Of a DNA stretch of 64,000 bases, positions 21,821 to 41,477 are shown piece by piece. A model generated the notes under the pieces. It saw nothing but the letters and a program-made list of their open reading frames with translations, had not been told where the DNA came from and did no database searches. Origin of the DNA: Yponomeuta sedellus (lineage: Eukaryota; Arthropoda; Insecta; Lepidoptera; Yponomeutidae); NCBI GenBank assembly GCA_934045075.1, contig OW203747.1, forward strand, positions 6,778,357 through 6,842,356, written 5' to 3'. Made by a program: the position numbers and the translations under genes. How positions within the stretch are numbered: position 1 is the stretch's first letter; each line of letters begins with the position of its first letter.

Positions 21821-22080
21821 AATCCTTGTATGTCCCCACTGCTAGGGCACGGGTCTCATCCTGCATCTCTGGAAGGCTAAGCCAACTCCACCACGGGGGC
21901 CAAGTCCGGGTTGATGGAGGTTTGTAAGACAGTGGCAGGCCTCACTGTCGAAGTTGTCAAGCCGCCCATAAGGCCTCTGACATGGCTTAACGACTGCCAT
22001 TATATGACAGCCGGCACCAACGGCTTAACGTGCCTTGCGAAGCACGGAAGCACTGTTTGTAAGACAGTGGCGGGCCTACG
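21821..22080 (-). repeat. 5S-headed SINE, head truncated
   Basis: Tail and body only. It breaks at gcacggaagcact, after which a 24-bp piece of the same body (gtttgtaagacagtggcggg) is repeated. Confidence 0.75.
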
Positions 22081-22304
22081 CTTGACGCCTAATCCTAATG
22101 CTAGGTAAAGTAATAAACAGAAATTGAACTAAAACGGAAACATAAAGCAGTGTACTGCTCAATAATAAATTAGTACTTCAATCTATGTTAAATAATCTAT
22201 TAAATTGTGACATAAAATTTGAACTATTACCCCTTTGAACTCGCTCTGGGCACAACTGATAAGGTCAAAACTCGGCCATCGTGATAAGCATGATAACGGG
22301 TCTA

Positions 22305-22550
22305 CCTGTTCTTCTTCGTAGCGTGTCGATGGCAAGCCATCGCAGTGAAAGGATTAGCCAATCAGCGTAAGGGACCTGCTGATTGTTGCCCAGGTTGTGC
22401 CAGACGTACCGGCTCAGTGAGTACGTCGTTCGGGGAGGCTCCTTTCGGAGGTCTACCCGTTAAATTAATAACTATGTACGAGCATAGCTAGTTATTAAAA
22501 GCGGGTATGGCTGTGGCAGGTTACACTGCCGTTGATTTAACGTGAAACGT
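22305..22550. repeat. Dispersed repeat (GGCTCAGTGAGTAC type)
   Basis: Contains agcgtgtcgatggcaagcc and gtaccggctcagtgagtacg. A second copy is at 48812-48945. The family is unknown to me. Confidence 0.5.
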
Positions 22551-22552
22551 CT

Positions 22553-22725
22553 TAAATAATTATTTATACTCTGTTTATTACGGACTTTCAAAAGACTAAG
22601 TATATTTGGATATTTTTTGTGCATTTTTTTCTCCAAACTGATTTCTAGATTTTGAAATGGACACCTAGTTTACTTTGTAACGTTCAATAAGTCGCAGTTT
22701 CTGTGCAATTTTGAATAAAATACGT
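22553..22725 (+). repeat. Jockey-like LINE 3' UTR fragment
   Basis: Diverged copy of the 25300-25497 region (ttttgaaatggacacctag, gtaacgttcaataagtcgca). Confidence 0.7.
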
Positions 22726-22845
22726 TGTTTGTTTATATGTAATCGTGATTTTTAGCTCAACCTGCGCTGCCATCTTGCGTGGCACTAACGCCATCTAGCG
22801 GTACGAGTAAAAAAGATCTGAGTAATGGCTGGTGATCCGAGTAAT

Positions 22846-23035
22846 GGTGTTCTTAAGTGGTGACGGCGACTCGGAAAACGTATTGTAGGGCGCTTTCCGA
22901 CCAGGTGGGATGACGATCTGCGAAAAACTGCAGGCAGATGCTGGATGCGGCAAGCTGAAGACAGGGCGCTATGGAGCTTATTAGGGGAGGGCTACGCCCA
23001 GCAATGGACTAGTATAGCCTGATGATGATGGTGAT
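22846..23035 (+). repeat. RTE-type LINE C-terminal/3' end
   Basis: Encodes diverged RPTRWDDDLRK-like and WMRQAEDRALW-like codons, then the tail tagtatagcctgatgatgat. Confidence 0.7.
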
Positions 23036-24340
23036 AATGAATGGCTACTTGGCTTTGTTCAACATTACTTAAATACACGCCACGTAGTTACAAAATTACA
23101 ACCTTCATCAAGGCGACATATTCTCTTTGCATGCAGTTGTAGCAAACGGCATCCTACTGCAGAACTAAAAGACGATTCGCGTCATAAAAATTCGTATGGA
23201 TGCCAAATTTGGAGCTCTACATGTAGATCTAATCTTCTCGTAAATACAGCGTGCCCTAAATCGGGGGGCACGGTAGTGACCCCGCCAAGTTGAGCGCGAA
23301 GCAAACACTGCCGTACCATCTTTCCTGGAACCATGTCGCCGCATTTTCAGGCCCCTATTTGAGAACCTCTGGACAAGACCAGAGCGCAAAATTTTTCGTC
23401 ATCCAGTAAGGTAATAATCACATACTTAAAATCCAAAATTTCAAGTCTGTAGGTCATTTAATTCCGCGTAGTACCCTTCAGCGGCCAAGTCACAACACAT
23501 TAACTATAATAATAAAGAAATCGCAGTAAGAAACCTTAGACTTGGCACGACTTTGTCTAGATTTCACTACTTTTTAGAGATAAACGAGCAGCTTCATGGA
23601 GATCGAGACTTGGCTAGTTTTTACAAAATGATTTTGGTGGGATAAAATATTACGATCTATCTCACAGCATGATATACCAGGAATAATGAGATACATGAAT
23701 ACCTTGAAATCCCTGCAGTGGTTGAGGAACTACAATAGGATGGGCTTAGGTATAAAGAATGACTGCCCCATGACAAGAAACCACTGGCTGCTGCTCTGCT
23801 TGATACCAGACACAATGTCAGGCGACCGAAGCGAAAACACGTCATTGATGACAAATCTACTGAGGATGTATAGTCAAAATTTCAATGACTATATATACTC
23901 CTAACGCCAGATCTACCCAGAAACCATCTGATTACAGCCAAATAAGGGCTGATGGCAGATACAAAGAGGAGGAAAAAAAACGCCAAAAATACTTTCTTAA
24001 AATTTTTCGACGGCTGAAATAGTGCACCGTACTGTATTCTATCTACTGCATCTTCTGTTCGTATCTACCGGGCGGTTTATTTATATCAACTGAATTAATA
24101 TGCCTTTACCCTCATCAAGCTCCCGTTAAGCTATTTAGATTGAAGATAGTAGCCCACATTTTCGTAGGGTGTGACCTTTGCTTTACGGAGCTACTCGTAC
24201 TTTTGTATCTTTCACGAATGCAGCATAAAAAACACGCTCTAGTAAAGTATGAGTATATATAAATAAATATATTATTTGTGTACTCGTGCTTTTATGTGAT
24301 TATCTTTTCACACGAAAAGAACACGCAATAGAACTAAATC
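23036..24340. other. No supported gene
   Basis: Short frames only: a 74-aa minus frame at 23165-23389, and opposed plus/minus frames at 23657-23904. None shows splice context or a domain. It could be old transposon debris. Confidence 0.4.
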
Positions 24341-24344
24341 TTCA

Positions 24345-25497
24345 GGGTCAGAGGTCAGGATAGGAGTGCCACAGGGATCTATTTTGGGGCCGTTCCTCTT
24401 CCTCATATATGTAAATGATTTGCCGTTCATGGTTCAAAATATGTCAGAGATAGTATTATTCGCAGATGACACGTCACTTATTTTTAAAATTAAGAGACAA
24501 GAGAATGACCTTGACAGTACAAATAATGCTCTCTCTCGGGTACATAATTGGTTTACTACCAATAATTTATTGTTAAATTCAAAGAAGACAAAATGTATAA
24601 AGTTCACTCTACCAAATGTCAAAGCGATTGACAGCAATGTTATGTTGGGGAATGACAAATTAGACCTTGTAAATGAAACTGTATTTCTAGGTATCACAAT
24701 TGATGCAAAGCTTCAATGGGGTCCTCATATAAAAAAATTAGCAAATAGGCTTAGTTCAGCAGCATATGCAGTTAAAAGAATTAGGGAACTAACTGACGTC
24801 GCAACTGCTAGGCTTGTTTATTTTAGTTACTTCCATAGTGTTATGTCCTATGGCATACTACTGTGGGGACGGGCTGCAGACCATCTTTGTCTTGCAGAAG
24901 AGAGCGATCAGATTCATTTATAAGCTAGGCAGTAGAGATTCGTTAAGAGATTTCTTTAAAAAAACTAACATCCTGACAGTTGCCAGTCAGTATATATATG
25001 AAAACATTATGTACGTCAGGAAAAATATCAGTAACTTTAAAACTTTAGGTAGCCAACACAATGTGAATACTAGAAATAAACATAAACTTTTGTTCCCACT
25101 ATTTAGGCTGGCAAAGGTTAATACATCCTTCATGGGGCATTGTATACGCTTCTATAATAAAATCCCTGAAGATATACTAAGCTTGCCTGAATCGCGGTTC
25201 AAAAAATATGTTAAGCACACTTTGTGCCAAAAGGGCTACTATAACATAAAGGATTATCTAGATGACAATGAGGTCTGGAATTATAGCCAGTACAATGTAT
25301 GAGTTCTATGTATAATAATTATGTAAACTATGTTAATTAAGGACTTTGAAAAGACTAAGTTTGGAGTTTTTTTTGTCCATTTTTTCTCCAAAATGATCTA
25401 GATTTTGAAATGGACACCTAGTTTGAATTGTAACGTTCATTAAGCCGCAGATTCTGCGCTACTTTGAATAAAACCTTTTCATTTCATTTCATTTCAT
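24345..25497 (+). pseudogene. Jockey-like LINE reverse transcriptase, frameshifted 3' part
   Basis: The first frame covers the palm: GVPQGSILGPFLFLIYVNDL, the catalytic FADDTSL motif and FLGITIDAKLQWGPHI. It continues to YGILLWGRAAD (about 24873). There the frame shifts, and the second frame (to 25302) gives FVLQKRAIRFIYKLGSRDSL, NTRNKHKL, FYNKIP and the end YNIKDYLDDNEVW. The 3' UTR ends in (ATTTC)n at about 25480-25497. The endonuclease and N-terminal RT motifs are missing, so the copy is 5'-truncated and dead. The Jockey assignment is from motif memory; another LINE clade is possible. Confidence 0.85.
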
Positions 25498-25540
25498 AAC
25501 GGTGACCTTGCCCAAAAATATTTTAAAATATGCAAATATA

Positions 25541-25900
25541 TAGATAGATAGAGAACACTTTATTGTACATAAAAAAGGAAATTACACAGATATTTCTTAA
25601 CCTAAGAGTACAGAAAGCAGCCTTATCACTAAAAGTGATCTCTACGAGACAACCTTTGGATGGACTGGAGCAAAATATTGAAGAAGAGAATAGAGGAACA
25701 AATCAATCAAATTATTTCAGATACATATGAATAATCCATGCTTAATTAAGAAAATTATTATACTAACTGTATATAGATACATAAGATAAGAATATTCTTT
25801 ATTGTACATCAGAGCGCATATTATAAAACATGTAAAGATACAAAGTACAATTGGCGGCCTTATTGCTAAAAGCAATTTCTTCCAAACAACCTTACGACGG
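25541..25900 (+). repeat. Two copies of the ATTCTTTATTGTAC-type repeat
   Basis: 25541-25690 is a diverged copy (agatagatagagaacacttt, agcagccttatcactaaaag). 25785-25900 is well preserved (taagaatattctttattgta to gcaatttcttccaaacaacc). Confidence 0.6.
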
Positions 25901-25983
25901 AAAGTAAGATATCAAATAAGATAAGAATTAATATACATAAATAGAAAGTAATATAAAAATAGAAAAATTCATTATTATCAAAT

Positions 25984-26352
25984 GAAGCGCTAGTGGCCTA
26001 ATGGAACTGAGGGATTGGAATCAATCACTTGGGTTAAACAACACCAGGTGCGGTCAGGTGCTGGATTGGAGACTACCATTAGTGACATTTTTTCCGCGCG
26101 TTTTCGTGCCTCGTCAGCCACGCTAAGCCGTTGTGCCGGTTGTCATATAATGACAGTCGTTAAGCCATGTCAGAGGCCTTGTGGGTGGCTTGATAACTAC
26201 TGACAGTAACCATTGTCTTACAATCCTGCACCAAGCCGCGGACCTGTCCCCTGTGGTGGAGTATGGCCTAACCTTAATGTGATGACGGAAGGGGTTTTTT
26301 TCCTGCATCTCAGGAAGGTTGCCCCAGCAATGGGGACATACAAAGAGTTGAT
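25984..26352 (+). repeat. 5S-headed SINE, full length, diverged
   Basis: The head gcgctagtggcctaatggaa and the 5S-like block are present. The tail carries a duplicated cctgcatctcaggaaggtt segment. Confidence 0.75.
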
Positions 26353-27370
26353 TCATTATTAAATATTTCATTGTTTTTTTCACGTTTCAATCCAATAACA
26401 ATAACGATTGGAAAAGCCATGTTAAAATACAAATAAACTTGCTATTTTTTTTCTCTGCAACTAAGGGAAAGTTTCTGAATTGAGAATTTTACTAAGTAAA
26501 TACTCAACTGTAGTGTTGTCTCCTCGAATTTCTCAGCAAAGAGAGTGATAGAACGTTACTTACGTATCGAAATCGTCACATAACTATCGAAAAGTCAGTC
26601 ACGTGACACGAAATCACGCCACACAAATCGGCCTCAAGCTATGAGGTCTCAACTTGCACGTGGGTTACGTGCAAGTTGAGACCTCATAGCTTTTAATGTA
26701 TAAAGCGTTTGCCATACAACTCCAATCAATATTCGAGTTTTATCATAAAATGAAGCTATGATGCATGTAAACCCCTTTAAGACAATCCTTTTAAGAATTA
26801 AATGAAAGAAATGAAAAATAAAATGCTGTTTATTATTAGAGCAACTCGATTTTATGCATTTTTTGGGACACGGAAAATCCCCATATATATACTAAATATT
26901 TTTATGGTTTCATCTAAAAAAACTTGGGGTTTCTAGGTATTCTATGTTCTTATAGCAATGACAATAAAAGTAATTTTTACGCAAGTTCCAATAATCCGCG
27001 AATTAAATAAAAAAGAAACGTTTGAACTGTATTACCACACTGCTGTTAAATTATCATAAATTTGTTACATTTTCAGTTCTGCTCCTATTAAATCCTTTAA
27101 CAATAGTTCCTACGTGCCTATTAAAACCTAATGAAACGACGTTTAATTTTATAAAAAAATCTGCAATAAATAACTCAATATTTTCTACCATAAAATTGGA
27201 ACTTTCAGCATCCAAATTAAAATGAAAGAGAATTTAAATACCTAAACGTCTCTCTAGAACTGAATGTGCGACAGAAATGTGTGACAAATATTTAATACCT
27301 AAAACGGTTTCTTTTGTCATGGTCGAAATGTGGAATTCTATTTGCATTGATTAAATGTTTTACATCCATG
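26353..27370. other. No gene; perfect snapback at 26636-26692
   Basis: AT-rich sequence downstream of P0. The hairpin is listed separately. Confidence 0.45.
26636..26692. repeat. Perfect 26-bp inverted repeat, 5-nt loop
   Basis: The left arm 26636-26661 (starts aagctatgagg) pairs perfectly with 26667-26692 around the loop gggtt. The arms match no repeat family in the window. Confidence 0.9.
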
Positions 27371-29391
27371 TTAACGTTCATATGAACCTTTAGCGCCATT
27401 AATAAAGCGGATTTTTCTGTCCCACCAACGCCGCCTTAGTAAATCGTTATAGTCATGTTGTCTTTTTAGAATAGTATTATGATTTCTATATGCGTTGTTA
27501 TTAAGTTCGTATCTCAATACATTACCATTAGCATCGTATTGGTCTATGATATAAGGACCAGGATTGATATAACACGTACGAGGATTATATATATCATAAC
27601 TGCTACGGCTCTGATGTAATTGCTGGCTAAACGGATTAGTGTACCAGCCATATGGGTAAACTCTTCTTTGTAACGAATATCTTGCATCATCAGAGTCCTT
27701 CGTATAAGTTTCTTCGTAAAATTTGTCTTCAATGTCTATGATTTCTGGAGACGTTTCTTTTGCATCTACAATTTGGTAAGATTTTTAGAAATGAGCGCCA
27801 AATGTAAATACATTTTACAATTAATATTAATTATTTGACGTAACTGTAACAATAATGATGGCAATGATGTAAAGCAACAATAAAATATATTTTTTACCTA
27901 CAGCCTTGTGCATCTAATAAGCCAACTTACTGGTTTCGAATTATTGAATCAATTTAACTTTCAATCCTGAACTATCTGTAAAAGAAAAAACGTTACCACA
28001 TATTATTATTAGTTTCAAAGTATTTTGAAATATTTATTAATAAAATACTTTTTAGTAATTAAATTTATAAGTTTTTGAAAACTTTTTTATTTTTAAATTG
28101 TTATTCTTATTAATTTTTGTTAATTTACTAACAAGAATTTTTAAGAGGCAAACCCTGGTCTCTGCCTTTCCCTTCGAAAAATTAATTTTGTATTTGATGC
28201 ACGTGGCTGAAAGTATTTTATGATGTAAAACTAAACACTAAATAAGAGTCACGACAAATTACCAGAATTATCATGAAGTAAATTACCAGGTTCATCGTCG
28301 TACAAAGGAAGTTCGATTTCCATTTTGTCTATATCTGGTTCTGTAGGTGAAATCGTAAATTTTGGTTTCAGCTTTTCTCCTGTTTTATGAGGATCTATTT
28401 TACTGGTTTTTTGACTTTCGGCCTCATGTTTAGTGATAGGATTCAATTGCTTGTTCTTTACAGAATTTAGTAAGCTTAGTGGTTTATCTAACTGATATCC
28501 GCTGATAGGCTCATTCTTAAACTGCGCTTGATTGTAAGGATTATGCTCTACATCACTTACTTTTCTAGGACAAGGATCATGTTTCATGTTTTGGGATGTC
28601 ACATTTTTGTCATCGTGTTTCAAAATTAAGGAACCATTCAGTTTGATCTTTCTGCCAGCATTGTCATAAGCAATGTCTTTGCTTTCATTAACTTCATGTG
28701 GTGTTACAATCATGTGCTGATTAATACGAGCCTTTTGCTTGAATGGAGTGTTGTTATTTATAGTATGAGAAATTGCGTTACTTTGATACACTTCTGAAGG
28801 CTTAGTCATTATAATTCTAGGAAGAGTTTTCTCTTCAATCAAAACGGCATCTTTTTGCTGTTTGTTAGCAGCTCTGAGTGCAAAAGTGGCGTTTTCGACT
28901 GCTTCATGTAAGAGTTCTTTAATAACTTTTGCATTTTTACTCAAAACTGTATGTGTGTCTATTGCATCTTCCAAGTTTTTCATAAAGTATATAGTTCCAG
29001 ATTTCGTTACTTTTATCGATGTTGGACTTTTTGTAGTAACGTTTGGTCTAATAGGTAATGGTTCTGGAAGGATAACTTTGTTTGATAGAGCTGGGTGTAA
29101 ATTCACTGGTTTTTCATAGACTGGGGTTGCAGTTGTATTCAAAACCATGAACTCCTGAGTTGGTACAGGATTATCACACTCATTTGTTCTATCAGATTTA
29201 CTTCCTTCCTGAATATTTTGTTTGTTTTGAGTTGGAGTTTTTCCACAACACTGAAATAAACGTTAAGTTCAAAAAATGCCTTTAACAATATTAAGTTAAC
29301 TTTCTGCTACATTGTGATGTAATTAGCGTACCTTTTCATTTTTTACTTGATTTATTGCAAGCAAAATTAAGACAAACCAAATTTTTAACAT
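27371..29391 (-). CDS. P0: unknown secreted protein, three exons
   Basis: Exon 1 (29391-29332) encodes MLKIWFVLILLAINQVKNEK, a signal-peptide-like start ending at a GTACGC donor. Exon 2 (29250-28287) follows tttatttcag in phase 0. It begins CCGKTPTQ and contains NTTATPVYEKP, an Ala/Glu helix-like stretch (LLHEAVENATFALRAANKQQ) and the acidic end ELPLYDDEP. It can splice in phase 1 at CTG|GTAATT (28287, or equally 28263) to exon 3 (27765-27371). Exon 3 has no ATG. It is Tyr/Asn/Arg-rich (RRVYPYGWYTNPFSQQ, CYINPGPYIIDQYD, LLRRRWWDRKIRF) and ends GSYER-stop. The total is about 472 aa, with N-linked sequons and no membrane segment. If exon 2 does not splice it stops at 28249. I recognise no domain. 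It is divergent from P1. Confidence 0.6.
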
Positions 29392-29900
29392 CTTGTTATC
29401 TGCCAACCGCTCACATGGTCGAACTAAACTGCAATAATCATAATTTCTTATCTCAAGTTTTTCAAATATTAGGAAATGTTTGAAGACTTAATTAGTAACA
29501 GTCACCTTCTACTTTAAATATTTTGAATCCTAAGTGTATCTACTTCAGATAAAAATACCATTTGAAAATCCCGCTGAATCAAAATTTTTATTTAGGTATG
29601 ACGGATGTAATCATAACAATCATATAATCATCATAGACTTAATTATAATTAAGGACTTAATAATAAATTATAATATAGGCATCTTAACTTTGTTAAATGT
29701 CACAACATAAAGAAAACTTTGCAAATACAAAATGCAGTTCATTCCGATTCATTTTTATTGGCTGAGCAATGAAAAATAACGAAACCAGGTACTTGCTTTT
29801 CGTGAAATGTGAACGAATAAAAAATAAATTTGAACAATAAAAAAAGTCGCATGAGGAGAATTTATTGTAAAAATGCAAGTTACAAATACGTAGCGGAAAA
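29392..29900. promoter_or_regulatory. Divergent intergenic region between P0 and P1
   Basis: Only 509 bp separate the two start codons, so both promoters must lie here or overlap. AT-rich, with no clear canonical TATA box chosen. Confidence 0.45.
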
Positions 29901-37545
<7,645 letters not shown>

Positions 37546-38789
37546 TTGATGTTAATTAAATTGTTGTTCGAGAGTGCTGTTTTATTTCCACCAGTCGAGA
37601 AGTTTAGGATAAGAGGTTCTTAATTGAATGGCAGTGAAGTCAAGAATTTTTCACTAATTTATTAGAGCTTCTTTAGGTCGGGCTTAATTACCACGCTTGC
37701 CCACCACGGTAAGGAAGTTTCAAGCTGAGGTATATGTACACCTCTGACACTCAGATTTCCTCACGATGTTTTCCTTCACTTTTACCGAGTGGTATTGCTA
37801 CTATAATTTCACAAATGTACATAACTTAGAAAACAAAGTCATGTTTTCAAAGTCAAATTTCAAACAAACAAGTCCATGCACGCACTGGGAATCAAAGCTG
37901 GGTCTCTCGCTTCCGAGGCAATTATTCTAACCACCGGGTTACCGCCGCTCCTATGATTATATTAAAAATGATAACTACACCATTATTTAGAAAATTAGTC
38001 CTTCGCAAAGTTTTCCAAATTTATGATTTCGTATTCATGGACGTGTTTATCATGATCCATCCAGACACACATCTAATCTTGGTGTAAGAGCGCCTGCTAG
38101 TCACGCTATGATCAGGTAAGGCTCCTACGGTTGGTTACGAGATTAGCTATAGTCTTGTAACCGGCTAGCTAAATGGGGTAGCTTGCTGGGGTGCTATCTG
38201 CTAGGAACGAGAGCACTCTATTGCTGTTAAACCATCACTATATTATACTGCTACTTAATAACGATAGAAATGATTTAATGAAATGCTAACGAGTACGCGC
38301 GGCGCGGCTGATTAGCAGTTGCAAACTAACATCTGTTTCCGCGCTAGTTAGGTGAATTGATGGAAATGCTGACTGTACGAAAGATGTGCGGTTGCATCGT
38401 ACACTTGGCTATCTAGATTGAAATCAGCAACTCAACCGGGTCCATTGCTTGGTAAAAGCTGCACATAAGGCATAAGTTAAACAAAAGAAAGGCATTAAAC
38501 GACTATTTTTTTTACACTCTCTTAATGGATAACTCAATATTGTTTGAGCGTAAGGCAAATTATTTATAGGGAAGAGCGGGTCATCGTGCTCTTCCACTAT
38601 AAAGGGAAATTTCCCGCCAGGCCGATCGTATGCCTGGGGACGGCCGGTCCGACTGTTGTTAGTCGGACGTTATATTTATGGTATGTCATTGAAACACTTT
38701 GATTGCGCGATGCAGGAATGTTGGAGTTTGTAGTGCGCGCGCAGAGTTGACATGTGCTCGCCACATATTCGATCAAATCAATCAGTTTA
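37546..38789. repeat. tRNA-derived SINE (37685-37955) and unassigned DNA
   Basis: Positions 37685-37955 are an antisense copy of the SINE at 11085-11358 (gggcttaattaccacgcttg to accaccgggttaccgccgct). Positions 37956-38789 hold no supported gene. Confidence 0.6.
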
Positions 38790-38879
38790 ATGCAACGCTA
38801 CTTCTTCCTGTCCTCAGCCGTCGTGATCCTGCCTAAGCTCTTCGGACCACCGAGCTGGTGGGCAAAGTTCGCCCAATAA
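38790..38879 (+). CDS. Possible 29-aa hydrophobic peptide or terminal exon
   Basis: The frame begins MQRYFFLSSAVVILPKLFG and ends PPSWWAKFAQ-stop. An acceptor-like run (cttcttcctgtcctcag) lies inside it, so it may instead be a last exon starting at 38818 in phase 1. It lies between P1 and P2 with no partner exon found. Chance is quite possible. Confidence 0.25.
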   Translation: MQRYFFLSSAVVILPKLFGPPSWWAKFAQ

Positions 38880-38992
38880 CTAAAGTTACTGCACATAAGG
38901 TATACCTAAGATTAGCAAGTTGAAGCGGCAGTGCCGCTTCGCCGAAGAACCGATGATTAAATTATTCAACTTTATTAACCATATTACGCTCC

Positions 38993-39320
38993 CATATCAA
39001 CCCTTTGTATGTCCCCACTGCTGGGTCACGGGGCTCTTCCTGCATCGCAGGAAGGTTAGGCCATACTTCACCACGGAGGCCAAGTCCGGGTTGGTGGAGG
39101 ATTGTAAGACAGTGGCGTCAGTACTGTCAGAAGTTATCAAGCGGTCCATGAGGCCTCTGACATGGCTTAACGACTGTCATTACGAGTACATGACAGCCGG
39201 AAAAATGCCACTAGCAGAAATCCAGGGACGGTCACCCATCCAGTACCTGACCGCGCCTGTTGTTGCTTAACTCAAGTGATTCATTCCAATCACTCGGTTT
39301 ATCTAGGCCACGAGTGCTTT
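38993..39320 (-). repeat. 5S-headed SINE with body deletion
   Basis: Tail to head is present. The caccaacggcttaacgtgcc block between acagccgg and aaaaatgccactagc is deleted. Confidence 0.8.
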
Positions 39321-39679
39321 TACTAGGCCATAGGCATATTACGCACAAATACTACAACTTACGAAACAGTATTTGGATACTTCTTGTCAATTTAGAGAAA
39401 AGAATTTTTTCTTTCACCGTAATTTATCCTCATTACTTCATCGCCGGCACTCTTTACTTTATTTAGGCCTCGTAAAGATGCTTTTGCCGATAACAACCGT
39501 GTAATTTCGGTCAGGGCGAAACAACATTCAGGGGCGAGCCAAATTGCCGGAATCCGCCATTTTGTGGCAAAAAGGAGGAATTTTGTATAAGGCTTAGGAA
39601 TTTCGTGACGGATATTTCCATTAATATGAAATTCCGCACAACACAATCATTTGTGCCTGTCGTAATCTAGAATAACCGG
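39321..39679. other. No gene seen
   Basis: No supported coding exon or repeat. Confidence 0.4.
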
Positions 39680-39853
39680 GGGGTGGGCGGCAGCGCCCCC
39701 TGCAGTACAATTCCGCCAAACTGCGATCCCCATCCCGCATGCCCAGCGTGGGGATTATGGGCATTACCCCCCCAATGATGGCACAACCTTGCGCTATGGC
39801 GCTCATTAGGGGAGGGCTATGTCCAGCAGTGGACTAATAAAGCCTGAAGAAGA
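39680..39853 (+). repeat. SINE sharing its tail with an RTE LINE, head truncated
   Basis: From ccggggggtgggcggcagcg to ggactaataaagcctgaaga. Confidence 0.75.
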
Positions 39854-39922
39854 ATCTAGAATAGCCTATGCTATGGTATACAGGCAAGCACATCACAAAT
39901 ATTGAAATACACACAGACTGAA

Positions 39923-40292
39923 GCTATTAGTAGAAATATCCACCGTATATTTCTACTAATAGCGTTCGATTCCCACTGAATAATCCCTCAGTGGGAATTA
40001 TTCACTGGAAAAACAACAAATACAAAACAATTGCAAATATACATAGTACACTGTGCGGCCTTATTGCTAAAAGCAATTTCTTCCAGACAACCTTACGATG
40101 GAAAGTTGCTGAAGGAAATTAGAAAGACGGGTAGCCAGTGCAAATTGTATACGATTTTACAATAATATTCCTGAAAATATAATGCTTAAAAGAGTTAGGA
40201 TTCCCACTGAATAATCCCTCAGTGGGAATCGAACCTACGACCTGTCACTAGTATCGTCCCCTAACTCTTTTGTATTTGTTGTTTTTCCAGTG
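39923..40292. repeat. Cluster of nested inverted repeats
   Basis: A 17-bp hairpin at 39923-39963 and an 11-bp hairpin at about 39969-40000, the latter repeated at about 40199-40230. A perfect 25-bp inverted pair lies at 40003-40027 and 40268-40292. An ATTCTTTATTGTAC-type copy lies between. Confidence 0.8.
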
Positions 40293-40405
40293 TACAATAA
40301 AGAATATTCTTATATTATCTTATCTTACAATGCCCGCAAAGCAACGGATTGTGATGGTGAATATCCCAACGAAATTGTTAAGGAAATATCTCTCGTTCTT
40401 TCTAT

Positions 40406-40657
40406 CTTCTTCTTCAGGCTGTACTAGTCCACTGCTGGACATAGCCCTCCCCTAATGAGCGCCATAGCGCCCTGTCTTCAGCTTGCCGCATCCAGCGTCT
40501 GCCTGCAGTTTTTCGCACATCGTCAGCCCACCTAGTCGGAGGGCGTCCGACGCTACGTTTGCCGAGTCGCGGTCTCCACTTAAGAACACGTTTACTCCAA
40601 CGGATGCGGGTTCTTCGCGAGGTGTGGCGACCCCACTACTACTTCGGCTCGCTAATT
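40406..40657 (-). repeat. RTE-type LINE 3' end
   Basis: Antisense: tcttcttcttcaggctgtac, gacatagccctcccctaatg, then the gacggaa-type C-terminal codons. Confidence 0.75.
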
Positions 40658-40952
40658 CTTTCTATCTTATGATTAAGATAATATATTCATTTCTCTTTGT
40701 CTCTCTCTCTCTCATCTTCTAGTACCGTTTCTAATTTGAACGTGATATAATTAAGAGGTTTTGATCATAAAAGAGTTTGAAGTTATTTTCAATCAATTAT
40801 GAACCTGACCAAATGATGTATTTTTTATATAAAAAAATCGTCTAAAACAAAAGAAATCTCTTTTACTGGAAGAAATCGCTTTCAGAGATAAGCTTGCCTT
40901 TGTACATGTTATTATCCTGTATGATGTTTAGTGCGCAATAAGGTAAAATTAT

Positions 40953-41162
40953 GGTTGGTACCGGCTGCCACGTAATGGCAGTCGTTAAGCCGTGTCTGAG
41001 GCCTTATGGACGGCCTGATAACTTCTGACAGGAAGGCCCGCCACTGTCTTACAATCCTCGAGCAACTCAGACTTGGCCCCGTGGTGGAATATGACCTAAC
41101 CTTCCTGCCATGCAGAAAGAGACCCGTGGCCCAGCAGTGAGGACATGCAAAAGGTTGATATG
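40953..41162 (+). repeat. 5S-headed SINE, head lost
   Basis: Starts within the body at ggttggtaccggctgccacg and keeps the full tail ending ggttgatatg-like. Confidence 0.75.
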
Positions 41163-41477
41163 GAGGTATTATTTCTTACTAAATATTCCTCACAGGCAGT
41201 TCAAATTGTCTATGATAGAGGGGAAAAACTAATTACAAATTATTTAAACCGCCACTCAAGAGTATTTTATGTGAATAAGCGACTTTATAAAATAACACCG
41301 GTACCATTATGATTTCGGTTGGGTGAAACGCAAAACACACAGCGCAAATGATTTGAAATAAAATAGTCATAAAACAACAAAAATGAAATCGTGAAACACG
41401 AAACTTTTACAACCTACGTTCCCTTCAAATGACTTTGAGTGAGAAATAACATTGGCCGATATTGTATGGAACTAAAA

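Noticed and set aside
23165..23389. 74-aa minus-strand frame
   Set aside because: No splice signals, no recognisable domain and no repeat of coding origin. Probably chance.
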